Below are positions 18,903 through 28,883 of a stretch of 64,000 nt of DNA, in pieces. Source of the stretch: Legionella sp. PC997. Lineage in GTDB: Bacteria; Pseudomonadota; Gammaproteobacteria; Legionellales; Legionellaceae. The notes beneath the pieces were generated by a model. The model did not search any database. It was not told the DNA's origin and worked only from the letters and a program-made list of their open reading frames with translations. Where the stretch lies: NCBI RefSeq assembly GCF_014109825.1, contig NZ_CP059576.1, positions 2,954,501-3,018,500 on the forward strand, read 5' to 3'. The translations under genes were made by a program, and so were the position numbers. Position 1 is the first letter of the stretch, and every line of letters begins with the position of its first letter.

Positions 18903-20114
18903 TTATTGAGTTATTGTTTCTTGATAATACCATGCGGCCAAAGCACTTATACCAAGAACAAGTAATATTGCAGCTAAAGAAAATTGGCCTTGTATCTTGG
19001 TAATTGCAATCATACCACTAGTTAATGCAGAAGTTAAATCCTGCATGCTGACATACAAAGCGGCCACCGTTCCTGCAATTTGTGGAAATGGATGAAAAAC
19101 TCCAGCAAACGCATTAATAAATGTAAAACCTGCCCCCATGCTAAATAAAGAGATAGGAATCATAACTGTCAGTACATTCATTACTCCGGCAAGAGCAAAG
19201 CTAAGCATAATCCCTCCACCACTAATCATTAACATGATTCCAATAAACAACATATATGAAACACCTTTAGACATAACCAATTGGCTGTTAACGAGTCCGC
19301 TAAGACAGATAGCCACTGCAATAAAAACTGAAAGTTGACCATATTCCAATGGACTTAGATCTAATTCATTTTGAAATAAAAATGGAGCAATAGTAAGGTA
19401 AGCAACCAAACCCGAACAGGCAAAACACGCACATAAGGTATAGCCTAAAAAGATTTTAGATTTTAATAAAGCAGCATAATTTTGTTGTATTACTCTTAAC
19501 TTAGTAGCATCGGGATTAAGATTTTTATTCGTTTCTGGCAAAACGAGAAGAATAAAAATCCAAAATGCCAAACCGACAACAAAAATAAATAAAAAATTGG
19601 CCCTCCAACCAAAATGCTCCTGAATAAATCCTCCCCAAATTGGAGAAGCAACTAAAAGAAGTGTACTTGCCACGCCAACATAAGAACCAATTTTCGACAA
19701 ATATCGATCAGAAAAAAGATCACGTATTAAAGAGCGCCCCACTGAACTGCACGAACCGATACCAAATCCTTGTAAGAAGCGACCCAAAATTAACACCCAG
19801 ACAGAAGGTGCCAATAAACAACAAAGACATCCTATAATACTTATACCAATTCCATAAATTAGCGGGCGCCTACGTCCAATTTTATCGGACCAGGGTCCAA
19901 AAAATATATGAGAAATTCCTAATCCAAACATAAAAATAAACAAGGTTAATTGAATGGATGAGTCGTTACTATTAAGAGATTTAGTAATGGCTGGTAATGA
20001 CGGAACATATTGGTCAATAGAAATTTGCACCAATATCATCATCATAAAAATAACAAAATATATTACAGGTCGTACTTTTTGTACTTGCTGTTGTTGGTCG
20101 AGCCTTGCTTGCAT
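18903..20114 (-). CDS. MFS multidrug efflux transporter, Bcr/CflA family
   Basis: Proton-driven drug exporter of the inner membrane with 12 hydrophobic segments and about 403 residues. The first loop has the MFS motif GPWSDKIGRRRPLIYG, preceded by the DHA1 opening QISIDQYVPSLPAITK, typical of Bcr/CflA. Segment 4-5 contains RFLQGFGIGSCSSVGRSLIRD. AAAAAAGGA precedes the ATG at 20114, which is chosen over 20165. The substrate is unknown. It is divergent from aroQ. Confidence 0.88.
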   Translation of the reverse strand: MQARLDQQQQVQKVRPVIYFVIFMMMILVQISIDQYVPSLPAITKSLNSNDSSIQLTLFIFMFGLGISHIFFGPWSDKIGRRRPLIYGIGISIIGCLCCLLAPSVWVLILGRFLQGFGIGSCSSVGRSLIRDLFSDRYLSKIGSYVGVASTLLLVASPIWGGFIQEHFGWRANFLFIFVVGLAFWIFILLVLPETNKNLNPDATKLRVIQQNYAALLKSKIFLGYTLCACFACSGLVAYLTIAPFLFQNELDLSPLEYGQLSVFIAVAICLSGLVNSQLVMSKGVSYMLFIGIMLMISGGGIMLSFALAGVMNVLTVMIPISLFSMGAGFTFINAFAGVFHPFPQIAGTVAALYVSMQDLTSALTSGMIAITKIQGQFSLAAILLVLGISALAAWYYQETITQ

Positions 20115-20341
20115 CAAAATTCCTTTTTTTAGAATTGAATAAAAAATGCCATTTAAATAATTCAATCCTTACCTAATCTAATAGTCTAGGTTACTGTGGG
20201 AAATGGAGCAAATTTTTACCTAGCTGTCCGTGTTACCCAAATATTAAAAAGTGTAGATCATGTGGATATCTTCGGAGATATATGGACAATTTCAGGAAGA
20301 TCAGGCAAAATCTGCAAAAATTGCTCGATACGAACAAAAAT

Positions 20342-20794
20342 ATGAAAACAATTCTGGTTTTACATGGACCAAATTTGAATCTCTTGGGAACTCGAGAACC
20401 TTCAATTTATGGAGCTACAACGTTAGACCATATTAATACTCGGTTAATCAAAGAAGCCACCACGGCAGGATTTGCATTAAAATGTCATCAAAGCAATTCG
20501 GAAGCGGATTTAATTGAAGTAATTCACCAAGCAAGTATCGATAAAATAGATTATATAATTCTTAACCCCGCTGGATTTACCCATACCAGCGTGGCTTTGA
20601 GGGATGCCTTATGTGCTGTTGCAATACCCTTTATTGAAGTACATATCAGCAATATTTATTCCCGCGAACCTTTTCGCCACCATTCCTATTTCTCAGATAT
20701 AGCGAAGGGTACTATTAGTGGATTAGGTGCGCAAGGATATTCATTAGCATTAACATCAATTATTGAAAGAGAATCAAATAATGGACATTCGTAA
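20342..20794 (+). CDS. aroQ: 3-dehydroquinate dehydratase, type II
   Basis: Third step of the shikimate pathway, converting 3-dehydroquinate to 3-dehydroshikimate. The 150-residue protein has [17 protein letters not shown] with the catalytic Tyr, [14 protein letters not shown], the [16 protein letters not shown] loop, and [18 protein letters not shown] with the catalytic His. The frame is open from 20282, but the ATG at 20342 gives the family's start [11 protein letters not shown]. It overlaps accB by 14 nt and so heads aroQ-accB-accC-prmA. Confidence 0.95.
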   Translation: MKTILVLHGPNLNLLGTREPSIYGATTLDHINTRLIKEATTAGFALKCHQSNSEADLIEVIHQASIDKIDYIILNPAGFTHTSVALRDALCAVAIPFIEVHISNIYSREPFRHHSYFSDIAKGTISGLGAQGYSLALTSIIERESNNGHS

Positions 20795-21263
20795 AATAAG
20801 AAAATTAATTGAACTGCTGGAAGAAACTGGCATTTCTGAAATTGAAATTAAAGAAGGTGAAGAATCGCTCAGATTAAGCCGTCATAGCAGCGGACCTGCG
20901 GTTGAACAACACCAGGTTCACTATGTTACTTCACCTGCACCGCGTCATGAATCACATCATGCTGTAAATAATATACCAGCTCCGGCAATACCTTCACACC
21001 ATGAAAGCAAACCTGAGCCTACGGTCTCAGGTCACAAAGTCCGCTCTCCTATGGTGGGTACAATGTATACTTCTCCATCACCAGAAAGTGCACCTTTTGT
21101 TACTCTTGGGCAATCAGTCAAAGCAGGTGATGTTTTATGTATTGTTGAAGCAATGAAAATGTTTAATGAAATTGAAGCGGATCGCGCCGGTAAAATCGTA
21201 GAAATACTCGTCGCCAATGGTGAACCTGTTGAATACGATCAGGTTCTGTTTGTCATAGAATAG
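20781..21263 (+). CDS. accB: acetyl-CoA carboxylase biotin carboxyl carrier protein
   Basis: BCCP carries the carboxylated biotin between AccC and the carboxyltransferase in fatty acid synthesis. The 160-residue protein has an N-terminal helical domain ([20 protein letters not shown]), a His/Pro/Ala-rich linker and the C-terminal biotinyl domain starting [16 protein letters not shown]. The biotin-accepting Lys is in [13 protein letters not shown]. The ATG at 20781 is preferred to a TTG at 20763. accC follows 10 nt later. Confidence 0.97.
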   Translation: MDIRKIRKLIELLEETGISEIEIKEGEESLRLSRHSSGPAVEQHQVHYVTSPAPRHESHHAVNNIPAPAIPSHHESKPEPTVSGHKVRSPMVGTMYTSPSPESAPFVTLGQSVKAGDVLCIVEAMKMFNEIEADRAGKIVEILVANGEPVEYDQVLFVIE

Positions 21264-21273
21264 AGGTGCATCC

Positions 21274-22614
21274 ATGCTCAGTAAAATTGTTATTGCCAAC
21301 AGAGGTGAAATTGCCCTTCGCATTTTGCGTGCCTGTAAAGAACTCGGCATCCAGACTGTAGCCGTACATTCAGATGTAGATAAAGATTTATTGCATGTTC
21401 GTCTCGCAGATGAAACCGTATGCATAGGACCGGCTCCAGCGCAAAAAAGTTACCTCAACATCCCAGCGATCATTTCTGCTGCGGAGATTACTGATGCGGT
21501 AGCAATTCATCCTGGTTATGGGTTCCTTTCTGAAAATGCTGATTTTGCAGAAGTAGTAGAACAAAGTGGATTTCGTTTTATTGGTCCTCGAGGCGATACT
21601 ATTCGTCTCATGGGAGATAAAGTATCTGCTATTAACGCAATGAAAGCTGCCGGAGTTCCTTGTGTTCCTGGATCGGACGGTCCCTTATCTGATGATGATC
21701 AATCAAATCTGGAAATTGCTCGAAAAATTGGTTATCCAGTTATTATCAAAGCAGCAGGAGGCGGTGGTGGGCGCGGTATGCGTGTTGTGCATAGTGAGGC
21801 CAACTTGCTTAATGCCATAGCTCTTACCCGTAGCGAAGCCAAAGCTGCATTTAATAACCCAATTGTTTACATGGAAAAATTTTTGGAAAATCCACGCCAT
21901 ATTGAATTCCAAGTGCTTGGAGATGGTAAAGGTAAAGCAATTCATCTAGGTGAGCGTGATTGTTCCATGCAAAGACGTCATCAAAAAGTAGTCGAAGAAG
22001 CACCAGCTCCGGGAATTAGCGTTGAACTTAGAAATAAAATTGGCGCTTCCGTAGTCAAAGCATGCCAAGAGTTACAATATCGTGGTGCTGGAACCTTTGA
22101 ATTCCTATATCAAGATGGATGTTTTTATTTTATTGAAATGAATACACGAATTCAGGTTGAGCACCCCGTAACTGAAATGATCACAGGAATTGATTTGATA
22201 AAAGAACAAATCAAAATTGCCAGTGAGATACCGATGACACTCACTCAGGAAGACATAATTCTACGTGGTCATGCTATTGAATGCCGAATTAATGCTGAAG
22301 ATGCAAGAACTTTCATGCCTTCGCCAGGAACCATAAAATTATTACATCAACCCGGTGGACCTGGTATTCGCTTTGATTCTCATATTTACAGTAGCTATAC
22401 CGTTCCTCCGAATTATGATTCCATGATAGGCAAGCTGATAAGTTACGGAGAAACTCGTGCTGTAGCCATTGCAAGAATGCGAAATGCACTCGATGAAATC
22501 ATTATTGATGGTATAAAAACCAATATTGAATTACACCAACGTATTTTCCATGATCAATCTTTTATAGCAGGCGGTACTAATATTCACTATCTGGAAAAAA
22601 TGCTGAAGGATTAA
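21274..22614 (+). CDS. accC: acetyl-CoA carboxylase, biotin carboxylase subunit
   Basis: AccC carboxylates biotin on AccB using ATP and bicarbonate. The 446-residue length is standard. It starts [20 protein letters not shown] and has the ATP-grasp glycine loop [13 protein letters not shown] (about 164-176), [13 protein letters not shown], and [14 protein letters not shown] with catalytic Glu/Arg residues. GAGG lies 7 nt before the ATG. It sits between accB and prmA in one operon. Confidence 0.97.
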   Translation: MLSKIVIANRGEIALRILRACKELGIQTVAVHSDVDKDLLHVRLADETVCIGPAPAQKSYLNIPAIISAAEITDAVAIHPGYGFLSENADFAEVVEQSGFRFIGPRGDTIRLMGDKVSAINAMKAAGVPCVPGSDGPLSDDDQSNLEIARKIGYPVIIKAAGGGGGRGMRVVHSEANLLNAIALTRSEAKAAFNNPIVYMEKFLENPRHIEFQVLGDGKGKAIHLGERDCSMQRRHQKVVEEAPAPGISVELRNKIGASVVKACQELQYRGAGTFEFLYQDGCFYFIEMNTRIQVEHPVTEMITGIDLIKEQIKIASEIPMTLTQEDIILRGHAIECRINAEDARTFMPSPGTIKLLHQPGGPGIRFDSHIYSSYTVPPNYDSMIGKLISYGETRAVAIARMRNALDEIIIDGIKTNIELHQRIFHDQSFIAGGTNIHYLEKMLKD

Positions 22615-22619
22615 ACGCT

Positions 22620-23495
22620 GTGTGGTTTCAATTGAAAATAGAACATTGTCCAAGCCAAGAGATAGAGTCCCTTAGCGAGGAGTTAGAAGAATTTGGTGCG
22701 CTATCCATTATGCTCACCGATAAAAATGACAATCCTGTTCTCGAACCCGAACCAGGAACAACCCCATTATGGCCTGAAGTGGTTATTCAGGCCTTATTTG
22801 CAGAGGTGTTCCAGGCACAATACACACGAGAGCATGTGATGAAAACTCACCCCAAGTTAACGTGTGCTCTAGAAGTTCTGGAGGACAAGGATTGGGAAAG
22901 AGCTTGGATGGATGATTTTAAACCTCAACGTTTTGGTAAACGCCTATGGATCTGTCCTACTTGGTCGACGCCACCTGAACCCGATGCGGTTAACTTAATG
23001 TTAGACCCTGGTCTGGCATTTGGTACCGGAACTCATCCTACGACTGCTTTATGTTTAACCTGGTTGGAACAGGCTGATTTAAAAAATAAATCTGTTATTG
23101 ATTACGGCTGTGGCTCAGGGATACTTTCTTTGGCCGCATTAAAATTAGGCGCAGCGAAAGTCCATGCAGTCGATATCGATGAACAAGCCCTTCAAGCCAC
23201 TCAAAACAATGCATTGGGAAATCAACTTGATGAACACCAATTGCTAATTAGCAAGCCCGATGTATTACACCAACCTGTAGATTTAATTATTGCAAACATT
23301 TTGTTGGCACCATTAATTAATTTGAAAGAACGTTTTCAACAATTGTTAAACTCTAAGGGGATACTGATCGTATCAGGCATATTAGAAGAACAAGCCCCTA
23401 AGCTTATTGAAACGTACGCATCAATGTTTATTGCGATTCATCAGCAAAACCTTAATGGATGGTCATTATTGGCTTTTACCCATAAAGCAGATTAA
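22620..23495 (+). CDS. prmA: ribosomal protein L11 methyltransferase
   Basis: PrmA trimethylates ribosomal protein L11 with S-adenosylmethionine. The 291-residue protein has the N-terminal L11-recognition domain, then LDPGLAFGTGTHPTTALCL, SVIDYGCGSGILSLAALKLGA (SAM motif I, about 161-181), AVDIDEQAL and the NPPF-like DLIIANILLAPL. The start is GTG at 22620, 9 nt after AAGGA at the end of accC. The two genes are 5 nt apart. This operon order is common in gammaproteobacteria. Confidence 0.95.
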   Translation: MWFQLKIEHCPSQEIESLSEELEEFGALSIMLTDKNDNPVLEPEPGTTPLWPEVVIQALFAEVFQAQYTREHVMKTHPKLTCALEVLEDKDWERAWMDDFKPQRFGKRLWICPTWSTPPEPDAVNLMLDPGLAFGTGTHPTTALCLTWLEQADLKNKSVIDYGCGSGILSLAALKLGAAKVHAVDIDEQALQATQNNALGNQLDEHQLLISKPDVLHQPVDLIIANILLAPLINLKERFQQLLNSKGILIVSGILEEQAPKLIETYASMFIAIHQQNLNGWSLLAFTHKAD

Positions 23496-23600
23496 ATTGT
23501 CGTACTCGTTATTTGGTAGTGCAAGGACCCATTGATAATATTCTAAATTTTCCGGGTTCTGCTGCGCCTACCGAGGCTATACTTATTTAAGGAAATTATA

Positions 23601-25190
23601 ATGGTCCAAGAACATGCATTCTCTGCTTTTAAACCTCAAAGAGCGCTGCTTAGTGTTTCAGATAAACGAGGCATAGTGGACTTAGGTAAAGTACTCCATA
23701 AAATGGGTGTAGAGCTTATTGCAACGGGAAATACCGCTGCATTACTCAAAGAACATAAATTGCCAGTTGTCGATGTGAGTGAGTGTACAGGTTTTCCAGA
23801 AATGCTCGATGGTCGAGTAAAAACTTTGCACCCAGCCATTCATGCAGGTTTACTTGCACGCGGGAAAAAAGACGAAAAAACACTTAAAGAGCACTCTATC
23901 AAACCCATCGATTTGCTGGTAATTAATTTATATCCATTTGAACAAACCATCAGTCGTCATGACTGTAACTTCAATGAGGCTATCGAAAATATTGATATTG
24001 GCGGCCCCGCCATGATTCGTTCCGCAGCGAAGAATTATGCACACACTTTCGTTGTGGTAAAGCCAGAAGATTACGCCGAACTAATCAAGTACTTAAAAAG
24101 CAAAAAAGTTCCTGCAGACTGGGGGTTCACTTTAGCTAAAAAAGCCTTTGCCCATACAGCTGCATATGATGCTGCTATTACAAATTATCTGACTACTCTC
24201 GATGCGCAGTACACTCCCTGTGGTTTCCCAGAAGTACTTACATGTCAGTTTAATAAAATAACCGATTTACGTTATGGAGAAAATCCACATCAACAAGCCG
24301 CTTTCTATGTTGATAAAAAAGCTTCATCCGGTTCTTTAGGTTCTGCTCAGTTAATTCAAGGCAAGCAATTATCCTATAACAACATTTTAGATGCGGATGC
24401 GGCATTGGATTGTGCTAAATCCTTTTCTTGCGAGAAACCCGTATGTGTAATTATCAAGCATGCAAACCCCTGTGGTATTGCTATAAGTGATTCTCCTCTT
24501 AATGCTTATCTCAAGGCTTTTCAATGTGATCCACCATCAGCCTACGGCGGTATAATCGCTTTTAACCAAAAATTGGATGCTACTACCGCCAAAACTATTC
24601 TTGAAAAGCAATTTGTAGAAGTCATTTTGGCCCCTGAGATTAGTGAGGAAGCCAAAGAAATTTTTGCCAGCAAAGAAAATATTCGTGTTTTATCAACTGG
24701 AGCTTGGAAACATGATGATGCATTTCGCCTGAACCTGAAAAAGGTAGATGGGGGCCTGTTGGTACAAGAACATGACTCTCTTTCATTAGGCAGCTATGAA
24801 ATTAAAGTCATGACTCAAAACAAACCCTCAGATCAACAAATGAGTGATTTAATGTTTGCCTGGCTTGGGGCAAAACATGTCAAATCCAATGCGATTGTTT
24901 ATGCTAAAGATGAAGCAACAATAGGAATTGGTGGAGGTCAAACCAGCCGGGTTATGAGTGCTCGTATTGGCCTATGGCAGGCAACACAAATGGGATTCGA
25001 CCCTCGTGGTTCAGTTATGGCTTCTGACGCATTTATCCCCTTTCCGGATACTGTAGAAATTGCTGCAGAAGCAGGAATTGCTGCTATTATCCAACCCGGT
25101 GGTTCAATTAGAGACGGACAAATTATAGATTGCGCTGAAAAACATGGACTCATTATGGTATTCACTGGAATTCGTCACTTTAAACATTAA
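23601..25190 (+). CDS. purH: bifunctional AICAR transformylase / IMP cyclohydrolase
   Basis: PurH catalyses the last two steps of IMP synthesis. The 529-residue protein has the N-terminal MGS-like cyclohydrolase domain (ALLSVSDKRGIVDLGKVL, LDGRVKTLHPAIHAGLLAR). The C-terminal transformylase domain shows DLRYGENPHQQAAFY, CVIIKHANPCGIA with catalytic Lys-His, and IGIGGGQTSRV. AAGGAA precedes the ATG. The 105-nt gap from prmA has no recognised element, so it could be cotranscribed or have its own promoter. Confidence 0.97.
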   Translation: MVQEHAFSAFKPQRALLSVSDKRGIVDLGKVLHKMGVELIATGNTAALLKEHKLPVVDVSECTGFPEMLDGRVKTLHPAIHAGLLARGKKDEKTLKEHSIKPIDLLVINLYPFEQTISRHDCNFNEAIENIDIGGPAMIRSAAKNYAHTFVVVKPEDYAELIKYLKSKKVPADWGFTLAKKAFAHTAAYDAAITNYLTTLDAQYTPCGFPEVLTCQFNKITDLRYGENPHQQAAFYVDKKASSGSLGSAQLIQGKQLSYNNILDADAALDCAKSFSCEKPVCVIIKHANPCGIAISDSPLNAYLKAFQCDPPSAYGGIIAFNQKLDATTAKTILEKQFVEVILAPEISEEAKEIFASKENIRVLSTGAWKHDDAFRLNLKKVDGGLLVQEHDSLSLGSYEIKVMTQNKPSDQQMSDLMFAWLGAKHVKSNAIVYAKDEATIGIGGGQTSRVMSARIGLWQATQMGFDPRGSVMASDAFIPFPDTVEIAAEAGIAAIIQPGGSIRDGQIIDCAEKHGLIMVFTGIRHFKH

Positions 25191-25274
25191 GATGTAGAAG
25201 AAAATACATGTACCATGTAGTCTAGATAGCGATGCAGAATAGGGAACGAATTACCCTTTATGGAGAATAGAACT

Positions 25275-25916
25275 GTGAATACTCTGGTAATTACAGGAGT
25301 TAGTCGAGGAATTGGACTAGAAACCGCCAAATTATTTTTAAAGAGGGGTTGGTTGGTTATTGGAACTTCAACTCAGGGTAATGCGCCCCTAAAAGACAAG
25401 AATCTAAAAATTCATCCCCTTAATTTGCTAGATTCAAAGCAAATTAATTATTTCACGGAACAATTACCACAATTTGATGTCTTAATTAATAATGCAGCCA
25501 TCCTCCTAGAAAATTGGAATGAACCAAAGATTAGCATAAGCCGGTTAAAAGAAACTTTTGCGGTTAATGTATTTGGGACTATTGAATTAACTGAACAGTG
25601 CCTTTCTAAATTAAATCCAAATGCCCAAATAATTAATATTACTTCGGGATGGGGTGCTTTTAGTTCCAATGATTCCGCAAACGTACCCCACTACAAAATG
25701 TCAAAATCATGCTTGAATATGTACACTCTTCTTCTGGCTAAAAGACTTCCTGGAATTACTATCTCCAGTTTTGACCCAGGTTGGGTGAGAACGGATATGG
25801 GAAAAAGTAACGCTCCCAAACTGCCTTCGGAAGCGGCACACGAACTTTTTGAATTGGTAAACAAGAAGAAAGAAAGCGGTTATTTTTGGCATGAAGGGAA
25901 AACGAGAGATTGGTAA
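25275..25916 (+). CDS. short-chain dehydrogenase/reductase
   Basis: An NAD(P)-dependent oxidoreductase of the classical SDR type, about 213 residues. It has the cofactor loop TGVSRGIG near the N-terminus, DVLINNAAIL, INITSGWGAF with the catalytic Ser, and HYKMSKS, the Y-x3-K active site. FDPGWVRTDMG follows, typical of the carbonyl-reductase-like (C factor/sniffer) branch. The substrate is unknown. GGAG lies nine bases before a GTG at 25275, which gives the natural start MNTLVITGVSRG. An in-frame ATG at 25260 is the alternative. Confidence 0.82.
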   Translation: MNTLVITGVSRGIGLETAKLFLKRGWLVIGTSTQGNAPLKDKNLKIHPLNLLDSKQINYFTEQLPQFDVLINNAAILLENWNEPKISISRLKETFAVNVFGTIELTEQCLSKLNPNAQIINITSGWGAFSSNDSANVPHYKMSKSCLNMYTLLLAKRLPGITISSFDPGWVRTDMGKSNAPKLPSEAAHELFELVNKKKESGYFWHEGKTRDW

Positions 25917-26003
25917 ATAAAACTTTCCAAGAACTCTACTCTTGATCCGTAACCATAAAGCAACCAAAATAGGATATATAATTATTTGTCCACAGGAGTT
26001 AGG

Positions 26004-27746
26004 ATGACCCATGACAAAGAACTTAGCGAGTTATTACAGGCTATAGCGGAAAAAAGTCTGCAAATTATTTCCGATATTAAAGAAACTCCTTTACAAGTTC
26101 CCATAATAATCAATCAATATATTGAACTAACGGAACATTTCCAAAATGTAATGAGTATTCTTCTGCAGAATCCGGAAAAAATCTGGGAAATGCAACTCGC
26201 ATACTGGCAAGACGCGTTTAACTTAGCACAAACCCAATTACAGCATTGGTTAAATGGAACGCCCATGCCCATAAATGATCCACGCTTTCATGAAGAAGAT
26301 TGGTTAAATAATCCTTTTTTTAATATGTTAACCCAGCATTACCTTTTAGCCAGTCAGCATATGAATACTTTATTTGAAAAGATAGAATACCCTGATAAAA
26401 ATACGGCTAAGCGTTTAAAATTTTTTACCAAGCAATATTTAGATGCATTATCGCCAGCTAACTTTTTGCACACGAATCCTCAGATCATGGATGAAACATT
26501 GAAAAGTCATGGCAAAAATTTATTACATGGACTTCATAATTTACTTTCTGATCTAGAAGTAGGTTCTCCTCGTCTGATGATTAAAATGACTGATACGGAG
26601 GCATTTAAGCTCGGTAAAAACCTCGCTATTACTCCAGGAAAAGTAGTCTTTCGTAATAGTCTAATGGAACTCATACAATACACGCCACAAACCACTAAGG
26701 TAAAATCTATTCCTCTTCTTATTATTCCGCCCTGGATAAACAAATATTATATCTTGGATTTAAGCCCACATAATTCTCTTGTTGGCTGGTTAGTAAAGCA
26801 AGGAATTACTGTATTTATCATTTCTTGGGTAAATCCAGATTCAAATTTTTCCCATAAAAGTTTATATGATTATTTAAATGAAGGACCATTAACCGCCATT
26901 GGTATGATTCAAAAGCAACTCAGTATAAAGCAGGTTAATGCTATGGGCTTTTGTATTGGTGGAACCCTCCTATCCATGTTACTTGCTTATAATAAAGCAC
27001 GACAAGACAACTCCATTCGGAGTTCAACTTTTTTAGCTTCTATGATTGATTTTAGTGATCCCGGTGACATTGCTGTTTTTATTGATGAACAGCAAATCGC
27101 AAAATTAGAAAATGAGATGAAGTCTAAGGGATATCTGGCTGGAAAATTTATGGCTTCAAGTTTTAACTCACTTAGAGCAAATGACTTAATTTGGTCTTTC
27201 TTTATTAAAAATTATCTACGAGGTAAAAACCCGGTTCCTTTTGATATATTGTATTGGAACTCAGACTCCACCAACATGCCAGCAACCATGCATTCCCAAT
27301 ATTTAAGATGGATGTATTTACACAATGATCTGGTAAAACCAGGTAAAATTCATCTTAATCATACCCCAATTAATATCAGTGCTATTGATATACCTACCTT
27401 TTTCCTTTCAACTGAAAAAGATCATATTGCTCCGTGGAAAACTACCTACTTGGGATTTCAACTTATGAATGGTCCCAAACGTTTTGTACTGGGTGGATCT
27501 GGTCATATAGCAGGAATTATCAATGCGCCTGAAACGAAAAAATACGGCTATAAGGTTAATAATCATTTTCCTACTCATCCAGAGCAATGGTTAGAGAATG
27601 CTACAGAACATTCAGGCTCCTGGTGGCCAGAATGGTTAAAATGGCTAAAAACGCATTCAGGAAAACTCATACCCGCTCCAGATTTTAACCAATTGCCATT
27701 AAAATCCATAATGGATGCACCAGGTAGTTATGTACTAAAAAAATAG
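26004..27746 (+). CDS. phaC: class I poly(3-hydroxyalkanoate) synthase
   Basis: PhaC polymerises 3-hydroxyacyl-CoA into PHA granules, the carbon store of Legionella in stationary phase. The 580-residue protein has the PhaC N-terminal domain and an alpha/beta hydrolase domain with the lipase-like box GFCIGG holding the catalytic Cys. It also has STEKDHIAPWK (catalytic Asp region) and GGSGHIAGIIN (catalytic His). WWPEWLKWL near the end is typical of class I. AGGAG lies five bases before the ATG at 26004, which is preferred to 25986. No phaA, phaB or phasin gene is adjacent. A large hairpin follows. Confidence 0.94.
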   Translation: MTHDKELSELLQAIAEKSLQIISDIKETPLQVPIIINQYIELTEHFQNVMSILLQNPEKIWEMQLAYWQDAFNLAQTQLQHWLNGTPMPINDPRFHEEDWLNNPFFNMLTQHYLLASQHMNTLFEKIEYPDKNTAKRLKFFTKQYLDALSPANFLHTNPQIMDETLKSHGKNLLHGLHNLLSDLEVGSPRLMIKMTDTEAFKLGKNLAITPGKVVFRNSLMELIQYTPQTTKVKSIPLLIIPPWINKYYILDLSPHNSLVGWLVKQGITVFIISWVNPDSNFSHKSLYDYLNEGPLTAIGMIQKQLSIKQVNAMGFCIGGTLLSMLLAYNKARQDNSIRSSTFLASMIDFSDPGDIAVFIDEQQIAKLENEMKSKGYLAGKFMASSFNSLRANDLIWSFFIKNYLRGKNPVPFDILYWNSDSTNMPATMHSQYLRWMYLHNDLVKPGKIHLNHTPINISAIDIPTFFLSTEKDHIAPWKTTYLGFQLMNGPKRFVLGGSGHIAGIINAPETKKYGYKVNNHFPTHPEQWLENATEHSGSWWPEWLKWLKTHSGKLIPAPDFNQLPLKSIMDAPGSYVLKK

Positions 27747-27803
27747 ATACAGTCTAGAAGAAGCGAAGTAAGTCCAAACATTCTTACGGATGTTGTCCTA
27801 CAA

Positions 27804-27845
27804 TGTAGCCCGTTGCTTGCAACAGTTTGCAACCAACGAGCTACA
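27804..27845 (+). terminator. phaC terminator hairpin
   Basis: Two 19-nt arms starting TGTAGC and ending GCTACA pair at 17 of 19 positions around a 4-nt loop, 57 nt after the phaC stop. TTTAATTTT follows. The strong stem and T-rich tail fit an intrinsic terminator. It also separates phaC from the convergent pilin genes. Confidence 0.7.
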
Positions 27846-27896
27846 TTTAATTTTAAAAAAAGAAATCTTTATAATGAATTAATAAACTTCTTACGG

Positions 27897-28319
27897 TTAG
27901 CATCCGCTCGTAGTCACGGCAACCGTTGGAGGATTTGATGCACTGGTTGCTTGGGTATATACCACGTTACAATTGGTTTTGAGAGTATACGTTGTTGAAG
28001 AGCCGGAAGTAGATGCTGAAAAGGCACTTGATACATTCACTGCATTCACAATACCTGCGGCGGGATGAGTATCCAAAAACTAGTCCCACTGTAGCACCTT
28101 CCATAGTAAAGCCAGTAGCTCCAGTTTTGGCCTGTGGATAAAGCAGCGCCATGGGCAGTTACATTAGTTGAATTTAGTGCTCGAGCTAAACCATTGAGAT
28201 CCGCTATAGTCGTTTGTACTAAAGCTATAAAATTGTGGGGATGCATAAGCAGCCAAAATTCCCAATATAACCATCACCACAACAAGCTCAATTAATGTAA
28301 AACCCTTTCCCTCATCCAT
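27897..28319 (-). pseudogene. frameshifted tandem copy of the MshA-like pilin
   Basis: The stretch aligns over its full length with the intact pilin gene at 28427-28852. It begins MDEGKGFTLIELVVVMVILG and, in the last frame, ends TNCNVVYTQATSAS...TSGC. Against the intact copy it has a 2-nt deletion near 28215-28230, a 1-nt insertion near 28125 (TTTT for TTT), a 3-nt in-frame deletion near 28110, and a 1-nt insertion near 28065. The first shift leads to a stop at 28164, so only about 51 residues could be made. It is a recently decayed tandem duplication. Confidence 0.85.
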
Positions 28320-28426
28320 TTCACACCATATGTCTTTTTTTATCAGATATCTATTTCCTATATACGTGGGTTGTAGCCCCAATAAACTTGTTCGTCGTTT
28401 ATCAAGGCTACTGTATAAACTGAAAA

Positions 28427-28852
28427 TTAACATCCAGAAGTATTTATCGCCACGGTTGGAGGATTTGATGCACTGGTTGCTTGAGTATATACCACGGTAC
28501 AATTTGTTTTGAGGGTATAAGTGGTTGCTGTACCTGAAGTAGATGCGGAGAAGGCACTTGATACATTCACTGCATTCACAATACCGGCAGCGGATGGATA
28601 TCCGAAAACTAACCCCACTGTAGAACCTTCCATAGTGATAGAACCCGTAGCTCCAGTTTGGCCTGTAGCTAAAGCAGCACCATGGGCGGTTACATTGGCG
28701 GAATTTAACGCGCCTGCTAAACCATTGAGATCCGCAATATTAGCCTGACTACTAAAATCATAAAACTTGGGAACTGCATAAGCGGCCAGAATTCCTAATA
28801 TAACCATGACAACAACTAATTCAATTAAAGTAAAACCTTTTTGCGTCTTCAT
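28427..28852 (-). CDS. mshA: MSHA-type type IV pilin (major pilin candidate)
   Basis: A prepilin of 141 residues. The leader MKTQKG is cut before FTLIELVVVMVILGILAAYA, with Glu5 present, followed by PKFYDFSSQANIADLNGLAGALNSA, close to MshA-type pilins. The globular part has GLVFGYPSA and a C-terminal Cys pair (TNC about residue 118 and the last residue) forming the pilin disulfide loop. AAGGA lies 7 nt before the ATG at 28852. It follows mshG and the broken mshF, the position of mshB/mshA in Vibrio. A degenerate copy lies just downstream. Confidence 0.85.
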   Translation of the reverse strand: MKTQKGFTLIELVVVMVILGILAAYAVPKFYDFSSQANIADLNGLAGALNSANVTAHGAALATGQTGATGSITMEGSTVGLVFGYPSAAGIVNAVNVSSAFSASTSGTATTYTLKTNCTVVYTQATSASNPPTVAINTSGC

Positions 28853-28883
28853 TTGTATATCCTTATATTGAGAAATTTTAGTC

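Noticed and set aside
20282..20341. N-terminal extension of AroQ
   Set aside because: AroQ proteins begin at [11 protein letters not shown]; the extra 20 residues have no family match and the upstream ATG lacks support.
28521..28748. 75-residue plus-strand ORF in the pilin gene
   Set aside because: Antisense shadow of the pilin; its translation is biased by the pilin codons.
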